Shown: one piece after another, positions 1 to 9,073 of the stretch | Numbering within the stretch: the stretch's first letter is position 1 | Layout: the number at the start of each line of letters is the position of its first letter | Source: CALMKX01 sp036274895 | GTDB lineage: Bacteria; Acidobacteriota; Thermoanaerobaculia; Multivoradales; SZUA-115 | Assembly (NCBI GenBank): GCA_036274895.1 | Contig: DASUEU010000072.1 | Coordinates: 1-17,123 of the forward strand | DNA length: 17,123 nt | Reading direction: 5' to 3' | Program-made: the position numbers and the translations under genes | The notes under the pieces: model-generated | Told to the model about the DNA's origin: nothing | Databases searched by the model: none | Seen by the model: the letters and a program-made list of their open reading frames with translations, nothing else

Positions 1-1
1 G

Positions 2-3000
2 GCCTACGTGATCTACACCTCGGGCTCGACCGGAGAGCCCAAGGGCGTGGCGGTGGAGCACCGGCAGCTGGCGGCCTACGTGGCGGGGGTGGGCGAGCGG
101 CTGGAGCTGGCTCGCTACCGGCGCTTCGCCCTGGTCTCGACGCCGGCCGCGGACCTCGGCCACACCGTGCTCTACCCGGCCCTGGCCCAGGGCGGCCTGC
201 TTCACGCCGTGCCGCCGGCCGTGGCCACGGACGCCGAGGCCTTCGCCCGCTTCCTGGCCGAGGAGCCGGTGGAGGTGGTCAAGATCGTGCCCTCACACCT
301 GCGCGCCCTGGTTGCCGGAGCTGAAGCTGCCGGAGCCGGCCCCGGCGCCGTGCTGCCCCGGGGCCTGCTGGTGGTGGGCGGCGAGGCCACCGGCGTGGAG
401 GAGGCCCGAGCCTGGCAGCAGGCGGCCCCGGGCTGCCGCATCGCCAACCACTACGGCCCCACCGAGACCACGGTGGGGGTGACCGCCTGCCCTCTCTGGC
501 AGGGCGTGGCCCTGACCGAGAGCGGCAGCCTGCCCCTGGGGCAGCCCCAGCCCCAGGCGGCGATCTGGGTGCTGGACGGCTCCCTGTCGCCGGTTGCCCC
601 CGGGGTGGCGGGGGAGCTGTACGTGGGCGGCGAGGCCGTGGCCCGCGGCTACCTGGGGCGGCCGGCGGCGACCGCCGAGCGCTTCCGGCCCAACCCGTTC
701 GACGGCCCCGGGGAGCGGCTCTACGCCACCGGCGACCGGGGCCGCTGGCGGGGGGACGGCCAGCTGGAGCTGCTGGGCCGGGTGGACGACCAGGTGAAGA
801 TCCGCGGCTTCCGGGTGGAGCCGGGGGAGGTGGCCGCGCGGCTGCTGGGCCACGAGGCCGTGCGCGAGGCGGCGGTGCTGGCCCGGCCGGGAAGAGGGGG
901 AGAGCCCGAGCTGGTGGCCTGGGTGGTGGTGGAGCCCGAGGGGGCAGACCCGGAGCGCGCCCCTCTGGACCCGGCGACCCTGCGCGCCTGGCTCGGCGCC
1001 CGCCTGCCCGAGGCCATGGTGCCCACCCGCTGGGTCTTTCTGCCCCGGCTGCCCCTGACTCCCAATGGCAAGCTGGACCGCCGGGCCTTGCCCGAGCCGG
1101 AGCCGGTGGGGGGAGGGCAGGCCCCGGCCCTGCCGGCCGGCCCCCTCGAGGAAGGCATCCTCGAGATCTTCCGGGACCTCCTCGGCCGCCCCGAGCTGGG
1201 GGTCGAGGAGAGCTTCTTCGCCGCCGGCGGCCACTCCCTGCTGGCCCTCCGGGCCCTCTCCCGAGTGCGCGGCCTGGTCGGGGCCGAGCTGCCGGCCGTG
1301 ATCCTCTTCGAGCATCCCTCGGTGCGCGCCCTGGCGGCCGAGGTCGGCCGGCGCCGCGGTGACGCCGCCGCCCCGCCCCCGCCCCTCTCGCCACGATCGG
1401 GGGAGGGTCCGTGGCCCCTCTCCTTCGCCCAGGAGCGGCTGTGGTTCCTCGCCCAGCTGGAGCCCGAGAGCCCGGCCTACAACGTGCCGGCCGCGCTCGG
1501 TCTCGAGGGTGCGCTCGACCTTCGAGCCCTGGCCGTGGCGCTGTCGGCGATCGTCGCGCGCCACGAGGTGCTGCGGACCCGCTTCGAGCCCGGGCCGAGC
1601 GGGCCGTTGCAGCGTCCTGAGCCGGCGACGCCGTTCGCCCTGCCCGTGGTCGACCTCGCCGGCCTCACCGCCGCCGATCGGGAAGGTGCCACCGGCCGGC
1701 TGGAGGGACTGGAGGCCGCTTCCCCCTTCGATCTCGGCGCCGGCTGGCCGATCCGTGTGCGCCTGCTCCGCCGGGGGGATCTCGACCACGTCTTGCTGCT
1801 CACTCTGCACCACATCGCCTCCGACGCCTGGTCCCGGGCCCTTCTGCTGCGCGAGCTGGCCGAGGGGTACCGGGCGGCTCGGGCGGGGGAAGCGCTACGG
1901 CTGCCGGAGCTGGCGGTGCAGGTCGCCGACTTCGCCCTCTGGCAGCGGCAGTGGCTCACCGGGGAGGTGCTCGAGGGCCAGCGCCGCTTCTGGCGCCGGG
2001 AGCTCGCGGGCCTGCCGCCCCGGCTGGAGCTGGCCACGGACCGGCCGCGCCCCCCGGTCATCGACCCGCGGGCCGGGCGAGTGGCCTTCGGTGCCGGAGG
2101 CGAGCTGCTGGCGGCTCTCGGCGGCTTCGGGGCCCGCTTGGGGGTGACCCGCTTCGTCACCCTGCTTTCGGCCTTCGGGGTGCTGCTGTGGCGCTGGAGC
2201 GGCCAGGGCGACCTGGCGGTGGGCACGCCGATCACCCGCCGCGCCCGGCCGGAGCTCGAGGGTCTGATCGGCTTCTTCGTCAACACCCTGGTGCTGCGCC
2301 TGGGCATCGAACCCCGGGCCAGCTTCGAGTCCCTGGTCGCCTCGACGCGCGCTCGCGCCCTGGCCTGCCAGGAGCACGCCGACCTGCCCTTCGAACGGCT
2401 GGTGGAGGAGTTGGCCCCGGAGCGTTCGCTCGCCGCCACACCGCTGTTCCAGGTCGCCTTCCAATGGCTCGAGGACGCGAACCTCGACGGCGTCTCGTGG
2501 CCCGGCCTCCGCCTGGTGCCGCGCTCACCCGAGACCGGGGTGGAGAAGTTCGACCTGACCCTCACCCTCTTCCCTCGCCACGGCCAGCTGGAAGGAGTCC
2601 TCTCCTACCGCCGCGATCTCTGGGACGCCACCAGCCAGCAGCGCCTCGCCCAGGCCCTGGTCCGGCTGCTCGATGCGGCCCTCGCCGAGCCGGCGGCGCC
2701 GCTCGCGGCCCTGTCCTGGCTGAGCGAAGGGGAGCGCCACCAGGTGGTGGCGGAATGGGCGACCGCCGCGGGCGGGGCCCCGGAGGAGCGGGGCCTCGGC
2801 GAGCTCTTCCTGGTCCAGTCGGCGTGCCGCCCGGAGGCGGTGGCCATGGTCTGGGGTGAGGAGCTGACCAGCTATGGTGAGCTCGCCCGCCGGGTCCAGG
2901 CCCTCGCCGGCGCCCTGCGGCGCCGCGGTGTCGGCCCCGAGGTGGCGGTGGCGGTGTCTCTCGCTCGCTCCGGGGAGCTGGCCGAAGCCCTGCTCGCCAT

Positions 3001-6000
3001 CACCGTGGCGGGGGGCTTCTACGTCCCCTTGGACCCCAGCTACCCGGCCGAGCGGCTGGCCTTCATGCTCGAGGACTCGGGGGCGAGCCTGTTCCTGGAC
3101 GCGGCGACCCTCTCCGAGCTGGCCCGCGAGCCCGGGGAGGAGCCAGGGCCTGGGAACGCTGCCGGTGCCGCGCACTTGGCCTACCTGGTCTACACCTCGG
3201 GCTCGACCGGCCGACCCAAGGGCGTGGCCGTGCCCCAGCTTGGGGTCACCCGCCTGGTACTGGACACCGACTACCTCCAGCTCACTTCCGCCTCGCGGGT
3301 GGCCCAGGCCTCGAACGCCTCCTTCGACGCCTACACCTTCGAGCTGTGGGGGGCGATGCTCCATGGGGCGACCCTGGTCGGCATCGAACCCACGGCGCTG
3401 CTCGCTCCGGAGGAGCTGGCCGCCGCCCTGGCGCGGCACCAGGTGCGGGAGCTGTTCCTCACCACCCAGGTCTTCCACCGCCTGGCGGCCGAGGCGCCCG
3501 AGGGCCTGGCCGGCCTCGACGCCCTGCTCTGGGGAGGCGAGGTCTGTGACCCGCGCCGGGTGGCCGCCCTGGCCCGGAGCTGCCGCCGTCCTGGCCAGCT
3601 GCTGCACGTCTACGGCCCCACCGAGAGCACCACCTTCGCCTTCTCACACCGCCTCCGGGGCGTGCCCGACGGGCAGCTGCAGGTGCCGATCGGGCGGGTG
3701 CTCTCGGGCACCACCGCCTGGGTGCTCGATGCCGACTACCGGCCGGTCGGAGTGGGCGTCGCCGGCGAGCTGTTCCTGGGCGGCAGCGGTCTGGCCCGTG
3801 GCTACTGGCGGCGGCCGGGCCTCACCGCCGAGCGCTTCGTTCCCTCGCCGTTCGGCCCGCCCGGGGAGCGCCTCTATCGCACCGGCGATCACGCCCGCTG
3901 GCGGCCGGACGGAGACCTCGACTTCCTCGGTCGCCGGGACGGCCAGGTCAAGATCCGGGGCCACCGCATCGAGCTGGGGGAGGTGGAAGCCGCGCTCTCG
4001 GCCCTGCCCGGGGTGGCCCGGGCCGTGGCCCTGGTGCGCGAGGACGAGGGCGGCGCAGCGGCCACCGGTGGTGACCGCCGGCTGGTGGGCTATCTGGTGC
4101 CCCAGCCGGGGGCGACCCTGGAGACCGCGGCCCTGCTCGCCCTGCTCGCCGAGCGCTTGCCCCGCTACCTGATCCCGGCCGCCCTGGTGCCCCTCGACGA
4201 GCTGCCCCTGACCCCCAACGGCAAGCTCGACCGCCGCGCCCTGCCGGCTCCCGAGGAGGCCGCGCAGGCGGTGGCGGAGCCGCCGCGGGGCCCGCTCGAG
4301 GAGTGCCTGGCCGGAGCCTTCGCCGAGATCCTGGCCCGGCCCTCGGTGGGGCGCGACGAGTCCTTCTTCGACCTCGGCGGCCACTCCTTGCTGGCCACCC
4401 GGCTGACCGCCCGGCTGCGCGAGCTGCTGGCCACCGAGGTCGAGCTGCGGGAGTTGTTCGAGAGCCCGACCGTGGCCGCTCTGGCGGCGGCGGTCGAGGA
4501 GCGGCGCCAGGGCCGCAGCCTGCCGCCTCTGGTGGCCGGCGCGTCCGATGAGGCGGCGCCGCTCTCCTTCGGCCAGGAGAGGCTGTGGTTCCTGTCCCGA
4601 CTGGAGCCCCAGAGCAGCGCCTACAACGTGCCGGTGCGGCTGCGGGTGAGGGGGCCCCTCGAGCCGCGAGCCCTGGTTGCCAGCCTCGGGGAGATCGCCC
4701 GGCGCCACGCCGTGCTGCGCTCGGTGCTGGGCGTGGAGGGAGGGCGCCTGGTGCAGCGGGCTCTGGCCGACACCCCGGTGTGCCGGGCCGTGGTCGACCT
4801 CTCGGGCCTGCCGGCAGAGGATGGCGAAAGCGCCGCCGCGGCCCTCGCCCGCCGCGAAGGGGGACGACCCTTCGACCTCGCGCGGCAGCGCCCCCTGCGC
4901 GGATGCCTGCTGCGGCTCGGCAGGGGGGAGCACGTCTGGCTGCTGAGCCTGCACCACGCTGCCGTGGACGGCTGGTCGATGGGCCTTCTCTTCACGGAGC
5001 TGGCTGCTCTCTATCCAGCCTTCGCGGCGAAGCAGCCGTCGCCCCTCGCCGAGCCGGCCTTCCAGTACGCTGACTTCGCCCGCTGGCAGCGGGCCTGGCT
5101 GGCCGACGAAGCCGTCGCCGTGCAGCGCGACTTCTGGCGCGCCCGGCTCGCGGGGGCCCCGGCCCTGCTCGAGCTGCCCGCGGACCGCGCCCGCCCGAGC
5201 GTGGCCGGCCCGGCCGGGGGGCGGCTGCGCTCCTGGCTGGACGCCGGCACCGCCCGCGGCCTCGAGGGCCTGGCACGGCGCCAGGGAGCCACCGTCTTCA
5301 TGGTCCTCCTGGCCCTCTTCGAGACCCTGCTGCTGCGCCTGACGGGCCAGCGTGATCTGGTGGTGGGCACGCCGGTGGCCGGCCGCCGCCTGCGCGAGAC
5401 CGAGAGCCTGATCGGCCTCTTCCTCAACACCCTCGCCCTGCGCACCCGAGTGGCGCCGGGCGCCACCTTCGAGGACCTCCTGGGCGCCGTGCGCGAGACC
5501 ACCCTGGCGGCCTTCGACCACCAGGATCTACCCTTCGAGAAGCTGGTCGAGGAGTTGGCACCGGAGCGCAGCCTCGGCCATGCGCCGATCTACCAGGCGC
5601 TGGTGGTGCTGCAGAACCTGCCGGCTCCGCCACCCTCCCTGCCCGGCCTGACCCTCGAGCCCTTCGGCCCGGAGCCGGAGGCGGTCAAGCTCGACTTGGT
5701 GCTCGAGGCCGTGGCCGAGGACGGCGGGCTGCGCCTCACCGTGAAGTACCGCTCCGACCTCTTCGATCGCAGCACGGTGGCGCGCCTGGCCGGCCACCTC
5801 CGGCAGCTCGCCGCCGGGGCCCTGGAGCGGCCCGGCTCGATCCTCGAGGGCTTGCCCCTGCTCTCCGCCGCCGAGAGGGCCCAGCTCGCAGAGTGGAACG
5901 ACACCGCGCGGCCCGAGCCCGAGCCACGGACCTTGACCGAGCTGCTGCGGCGGCAGATCGCCGCCACCCCGGAGGCGGTGGCTGCCGAGGCCGAGGACGG

Positions 6001-8521
6001 CTTTCTCTCCTACCAGGAGCTGGGAGCTCGCGCCGGTCGCCTCGCCGGCAGCCTCGCCGCCCGCGGGGTGGGGCCGGACGTCGGCGTGGGCCTGGCTCTG
6101 GAGCGCTCTCTCGACCTGGTGGTGGCGGCCGTGGCGGTGATCGAGGCCGGCGGCTTCCTGGTGCCCCTCGATCCGTCCTACCCGGCGGAGCGCCGGCGCT
6201 ACCTGGTCGAGGACTCCCAGGTCTCGCTGGTGCTCTCCGATGCCGGGGCCGCGGCGGCGCCCGCCGAGTTGATGCCCTCCCTGCGGCCGCCGAGCCCGGA
6301 CCCCGACCACCTCTCCTACCTGCTCTACACCTCGGGCTCGACCGGCCTGCCCAAGGGGGCGATGAACACCCATCGCGGGCTGGTCAACCGGCTGCGCTGG
6401 GTGCAGGACCGCTTCCCTCTCGACGGCTCCGACCGCGTGCTCCAGAAGACCCCCACCAGCTTCGACATCGCCGTCATGGAGCTGTTCTGGCCCCTGATCA
6501 CCGGCGCCCGGGTGGTGCTCGCGGCCCCCGGTGGGCATCGTGATCCGGCCTACCTGGCCCGGCTGGTCGCCGAGCGGGGGGTGACCTCGGTGCACTTCGT
6601 CCCCTCTCTGCTGGCGGCCTTCCTCGAAGCGCCGGGCGTGGAGCGCTGCCGCTCACTCCGGCGGGTGAGCGCCGGCGGCGAGGCCTTGCCGCGGGCCACG
6701 GTCGAGCGCTTCGCCGAGAAGCTGTCCTGCCCGCTGCACAACTTCTACGGCCCGACCGAGGCGGCGATCGACGTCAGCGCCTGGCGCTGCCGCTCCGGCC
6801 AGCCGGGGGCGCCGGTGCCGATCGGCACCCCGATCTGGAACACCACCCTCCAGGTGGTCGATCGCCAGCTCGGGCCGCTGCCCCTGGGGGTGCCGGGCGA
6901 GCTGGTCATCGGCGGCGTGCAGCTGGCCCGGGGCTACTGGCGGCGGCCGGGGCTCACCGCCGAGCGCTTCGTGCCCGACCCCTCCGCCTCCCGGCCGGGC
7001 GAGCGGCTCTACCGCACCGGCGACCGGGCCCGTTGGCGGGGCGACGGACAGATCGAGCTCCTGGGCCGGCTGGACCACCAGCTCAAGGTGCGCGGCTTGC
7101 GCGTCGAACCGGGGGAGGTCGAGGCCGTCCTGCTCGCCCATCCGGCCGTGCGCGAGGCCCTGGTGACGGCCGTCGAGCCGCTCCCGGGTCAGGCGCCGGT
7201 GCTGGTCGCCTACCTCACCCTGGCCCCCGGCGTGGCCCTCGACGAGGCCGGGATGCGCCGCCATCTCGAAGAGCAGCTGCCGGCCTGGCTGGTGCCGACC
7301 TGGCTCGAGCCCCTGGCCGAGATGCCCCGCCTGCCCAACGGCAAGGTGGATCGCAAGGCCCTGCCGGCGCCCGGCAGGCGAGCGGCGGCGCCTCCCTCGG
7401 TCGCCGAGACGCCGGCGCGAGCGGCCCCGGAGCCGTCCCTCGACCCTCTCGAGACCCTGCTGTTGGAGGAGTGGCGGAAGGTTCTGCCCGAAGGCCCCCT
7501 CGGCCGGGACGACGACTTCTTCCACGCCGGCGGCACCTCTCTGGCCGCGGCCCTGGTGGTCAACGCCGTACAGACCGAGCTCGACGAGATCGTGATGGTG
7601 GCCGCCCTGTTCGAGAGCCCGACCCTCGCCACCTTCGCCGACCACCTGCGGCGCCGGCATCCGGCGGCGGTGGCCCGTTGGCTGCGCCGCGGCGGCCTGG
7701 TGGCTGCCGGCTCGGGAGATCAGGGCCTGGGAAGCGATGGTTCCGTGCTGGTGGGCCTCGGTCGCGGGGAGGATCCGCGAGCCCTGTTCCTGGTGCACCC
7801 CCTGTTCGGCGACGTGCTGGTCTACCGCGACCTGGCGGCGGCCCTGGCGCCACGGCGCACCGTGATCGGCATCCGGGCCTGGGGGCTGGTCGCGGGTGAG
7901 GAGCCCCTGGCCAGCCTCCCCGAGATGGCCCGCCGCTATGTCGAGGCCGTTCGCCAGCTCCAGCCCACCGGGCCTTACCGGCTGGGGGGCAGCTCTCTCG
8001 GTGGCGTGGTCGCCTTCGAGATGGCCCGGCAGCTCGAGGCGGTGGGGGAGGAGGTCGAGCTGCTGGCCCTCTTCGACAGCTGGGTGGCCGACGGCCTGCC
8101 GCCGGCGGGTCAGGACGGCGACCTGCGCCTGGTCCTCGAGGCCCATCTCGGCGCCGCCGCGCCCGAGGGTGACCTGTCGCGCTGGCTGGCGCTGGCTGCC
8201 GGCCATCGCGCCGCGCTGCGCGCCTACCGGCCCCAGCCCTACGGCGGCCGGGTGGCCTTCTTCCGCGCCGCGCGACGGCTGGCTTCGGCGGGCCGGCGCC
8301 CCGAGGACGGCTGGCGCCCCTACTGGCAGGGGGAGGTGTCGGTTGCCGAGATCGCGGGAGATCACTTTACGATGCTCTCCGGATCCGAGGCGGTCACTCT
8401 GGCGAGGGAGCTGGAGGGCTTGCTCTCGGCAGACGCTGAAATAGCGAAGGAGAGGAACCATGAGGAGAACGATTCCAATGCTGCTGCTGGGCTGTTGGTG
8501 GGCCATGACGGCGAGCGCTGA
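2..8521 (+). CDS. Nonribosomal peptide synthetase, 3' part (A-T-C-A-T-C-A-T-TE), 5' end outside window
   Basis: Multimodular NRPS that activates amino acids as adenylates, loads them on carrier-protein thiols, condenses them and releases the peptide. The reading frame is open from base 2 and begins inside the A3 core motif (AYVIYTSGSTG), so the N-terminus is missing. Order by nucleotide: A1 2-~1100 (YGPTE, NGK Lys); T1 ~1140-1350 (GGHSL, Ser codon 1235); C1 ~1410-2700 (HHIASDA at 1808); A2 ~2790-4250 (YGPTE at 3611); T2 (GGHSL, Ser 4385); C2 ~4556-5850 (HHAAVDG at 4952); A3 ~5930-7370 (YGPTE at 6746); T3 (AGGTSL, Ser 7538); type I thioesterase ~7760-8440 (GSSLG with Ser 7994, Asp 8075, His 8363 in GDHF). 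Every visible domain has its key residues and no epimerase or methyltransferase domain is inserted, so all residues added here are expected to stay L. Hand-read pocket codes are DLTKVGHVGK (A1, Asp-like), DAFFLGVTFK (A2, aliphatic) and DIMHSGFIDK (A3, unclear). The stop lies 62 bp inside the next gene. The product is unknown; it should end -Asp-(Ile/Val)-X before hydrolysis or cyclisation by TE. Confidence 0.97.
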   Translation, partial: AYVIYTSGSTGEPKGVAVEHRQLAAYVAGVGERLELARYRRFALVSTPAADLGHTVLYPALAQGGLLHAVPPAVATDAEAFARFLAEEPVEVVKIVPSHLRALVAGAEAAGAGPGAVLPRGLLVVGGEATGVEEARAWQQAAPGCRIANHYGPTETTVGVTACPLWQGVALTESGSLPLGQPQPQAAIWVLDGSLSPVAPGVAGELYVGGEAVARGYLGRPAATAERFRPNPFDGPGERLYATGDRGRWRGDGQLELLGRVDDQVKIRGFRVEPGEVAARLLGHEAVREAAVLARPGRGGEPELVAWVVVEPEGADPERAPLDPATLRAWLGARLPEAMVPTRWVFLPRLPLTPNGKLDRRALPEPEPVGGGQAPALPAGPLEEGILEIFRDLLGRPELGVEESFFAAGGHSLLALRALSRVRGLVGAELPAVILFEHPSVRALAAEVGRRRGDAAAPPPPLSPRSGEGPWPLSFAQERLWFLAQLEPESPAYNVPAALGLEGALDLRALAVALSAIVARHEVLRTRFEPGPSGPLQRPEPATPFALPVVDLAGLTAADREGATGRLEGLEAASPFDLGAGWPIRVRLLRRGDLDHVLLLTLHHIASDAWSRALLLRELAEGYRAARAGEALRLPELAVQVADFALWQRQWLTGEVLEGQRRFWRRELAGLPPRLELATDRPRPPVIDPRAGRVAFGAGGELLAALGGFGARLGVTRFVTLLSAFGVLLWRWSGQGDLAVGTPITRRARPELEGLIGFFVNTLVLRLGIEPRASFESLVASTRARALACQEHADLPFERLVEELAPERSLAATPLFQVAFQWLEDANLDGVSWPGLRLVPRSPETGVEKFDLTLTLFPRHGQLEGVLSYRRDLWDATSQQRLAQALVRLLDAALAEPAAPLAALSWLSEGERHQVVAEWATAAGGAPEERGLGELFLVQSACRPEAVAMVWGEELTSYGELARRVQALAGALRRRGVGPEVAVAVSLARSGELAEALLAITVAGGFYVPLDPSYPAERLAFMLEDSGASLFLDAATLSELAREPGEEPGPGNAAGAAHLAYLVYTSGSTGRPKGVAVPQLGVTRLVLDTDYLQLTSASRVAQASNASFDAYTFELWGAMLHGATLVGIEPTALLAPEELAAALARHQVRELFLTTQVFHRLAAEAPEGLAGLDALLWGGEVCDPRRVAALARSCRRPGQLLHVYGPTESTTFAFSHRLRGVPDGQLQVPIGRVLSGTTAWVLDADYRPVGVGVAGELFLGGSGLARGYWRRPGLTAERFVPSPFGPPGERLYRTGDHARWRPDGDLDFLGRRDGQVKIRGHRIELGEVEAALSALPGVARAVALVREDEGGAAATGGDRRLVGYLVPQPGATLETAALLALLAERLPRYLIPAALVPLDELPLTPNGKLDRRALPAPEEAAQAVAEPPRGPLEECLAGAFAEILARPSVGRDESFFDLGGHSLLATRLTARLRELLATEVELRELFESPTVAALAAAVEERRQGRSLPPLVAGASDEAAPLSFGQERLWFLSRLEPQSSAYNVPVRLRVRGPLEPRALVASLGEIARRHAVLRSVLGVEGGRLVQRALADTPVCRAVVDLSGLPAEDGESAAAALARREGGRPFDLARQRPLRGCLLRLGRGEHVWLLSLHHAAVDGWSMGLLFTELAALYPAFAAKQPSPLAEPAFQYADFARWQRAWLADEAVAVQRDFWRARLAGAPALLELPADRARPSVAGPAGGRLRSWLDAGTARGLEGLARRQGATVFMVLLALFETLLLRLTGQRDLVVGTPVAGRRLRETESLIGLFLNTLALRTRVAPGATFEDLLGAVRETTLAAFDHQDLPFEKLVEELAPERSLGHAPIYQALVVLQNLPAPPPSLPGLTLEPFGPEPEAVKLDLVLEAVAEDGGLRLTVKYRSDLFDRSTVARLAGHLRQLAAGALERPGSILEGLPLLSAAERAQLAEWNDTARPEPEPRTLTELLRRQIAATPEAVAAEAEDGFLSYQELGARAGRLAGSLAARGVGPDVGVGLALERSLDLVVAAVAVIEAGGFLVPLDPSYPAERRRYLVEDSQVSLVLSDAGAAAAPAELMPSLRPPSPDPDHLSYLLYTSGSTGLPKGAMNTHRGLVNRLRWVQDRFPLDGSDRVLQKTPTSFDIAVMELFWPLITGARVVLAAPGGHRDPAYLARLVAERGVTSVHFVPSLLAAFLEAPGVERCRSLRRVSAGGEALPRATVERFAEKLSCPLHNFYGPTEAAIDVSAWRCRSGQPGAPVPIGTPIWNTTLQVVDRQLGPLPLGVPGELVIGGVQLARGYWRRPGLTAERFVPDPSASRPGERLYRTGDRARWRGDGQIELLGRLDHQLKVRGLRVEPGEVEAVLLAHPAVREALVTAVEPLPGQAPVLVAYLTLAPGVALDEAGMRRHLEEQLPAWLVPTWLEPLAEMPRLPNGKVDRKALPAPGRRAAAPPSVAETPARAAPEPSLDPLETLLLEEWRKVLPEGPLGRDDDFFHAGGTSLAAALVVNAVQTELDEIVMVAALFESPTLATFADHLRRRHPAAVARWLRRGGLVAAGSGDQGLGSDGSVLVGLGRGEDPRALFLVHPLFGDVLVYRDLAAALAPRRTVIGIRAWGLVAGEEPLASLPEMARRYVEAVRQLQPTGPYRLGGSSLGGVVAFEMARQLEAVGEEVELLALFDSWVADGLPPAGQDGDLRLVLEAHLGAAAPEGDLSRWLALAAGHRAALRAYRPQPYGGRVAFFRAARRLASAGRRPEDGWRPYWQGEVSVAEIAGDHFTMLSGSEAVTLARELEGLLSADAEIAKERNHEENDSNAAAGLLVGHDGER
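8447..8455 (+). promoter_or_regulatory. Ribosome-binding site of the DUF1579-like gene, inside the NRPS gene
   Basis: AAGGAGAGG lies four bases before the ATG at 8460 (seven if only AGGAG is counted). It fixes the start of the downstream gene. It lies within the NRPS coding sequence, which suggests translational coupling. Confidence 0.75.
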
Positions 8522-9053
8522 GCCGGCCGAGCCGCCGAAGCCGTCCGCTCTCGAGGCCTGGAAGACCTCGGCGGCGACCGGGGCGAGTCACGAGCGGCTC
8601 GGCCTGTTGACCGGCAGCTGGAAGGTCGAGGCCCAGTACCTGGCCCAAGCCGGCAGCCCGCCGGCGGCCGGAGTGGCCACCATCGAGGCCCTGCTGGGCG
8701 GCCGCACGATCGAGGAGCGCCTGAGCACCCAGCTCTTCGGCCAGAGCTACGAGGTTCTCTACTTGCTCGGCTACGACAACACCCGCAAGAAGTACTGGGG
8801 TATCTGGATCGACAACCTGACCTCGGCCGCCACCGTGGCCGAGGGAGAGTTGCGGCCCGCGGACGGCGCGCTCGTGCTCGAGGGCAGCTACGACGACCCG
8901 GCCAGCGGCACCCGCCATACCTCGCGCTCCGAGCTCATCGTCGAGTCCGAGAGCGCCTTCACCTTGACCCTCTTCGACCTCGGCGCGGACGGCTCGGCTC
9001 GGCCGAGCCTTCGACTGCGCCACACGCGCCTTCCCGTCAAGGAGGCGCACTGA
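8460..9053 (+). CDS. Secreted DUF1579-like protein
   Basis: 197 residues. A cleavable signal peptide is clear: two Arg, a hydrophobic core at about 6-18, and an Ala-Ser-Ala site before Glu21. A Cys at position 12 within LLLGC could be read as a poor lipobox, but the hydrophobic stretch continues past it, so signal peptidase I cleavage is more likely. The mature part starts LGLLTGSWKV and contains YLLGYDNTRKKYWGIWIDN, the pattern I associate with DUF1579, a family of small proteins thought to be lipocalin-like beta barrels without an established reaction. The start is set by a good ribosome-binding site. The gene overlaps the NRPS by 62 bp in another frame and is followed after 20 bp by the CRTAC1-like gene. 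A role in binding a hydrophobic ligand, perhaps the NRPS product, is inference only. Confidence 0.85.
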   Translation: MRRTIPMLLLGCWWAMTASAEPAEPPKPSALEAWKTSAATGASHERLGLLTGSWKVEAQYLAQAGSPPAAGVATIEALLGGRTIEERLSTQLFGQSYEVLYLLGYDNTRKKYWGIWIDNLTSAATVAEGELRPADGALVLEGSYDDPASGTRHTSRSELIVESESAFTLTLFDLGADGSARPSLRLRHTRLPVKEAH

Positions 9054-9073
9054 TCAAAGAAAGGAAGTAGCTG

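Noticed and set aside
3644..5521. 625-codon open frame antisense to the NRPS
   Set aside because: It is rich in Gln, Gly, Arg and His without recognisable motifs, as expected for the complement of high-GC coding sequence; the NRPS motifs on the + strand are unambiguous.
6653..8506. 617-codon open frame antisense to the last NRPS module and TE
   Set aside because: It has the same shadow composition, no start signal and no domain; the TE catalytic triad is clear on the other strand.
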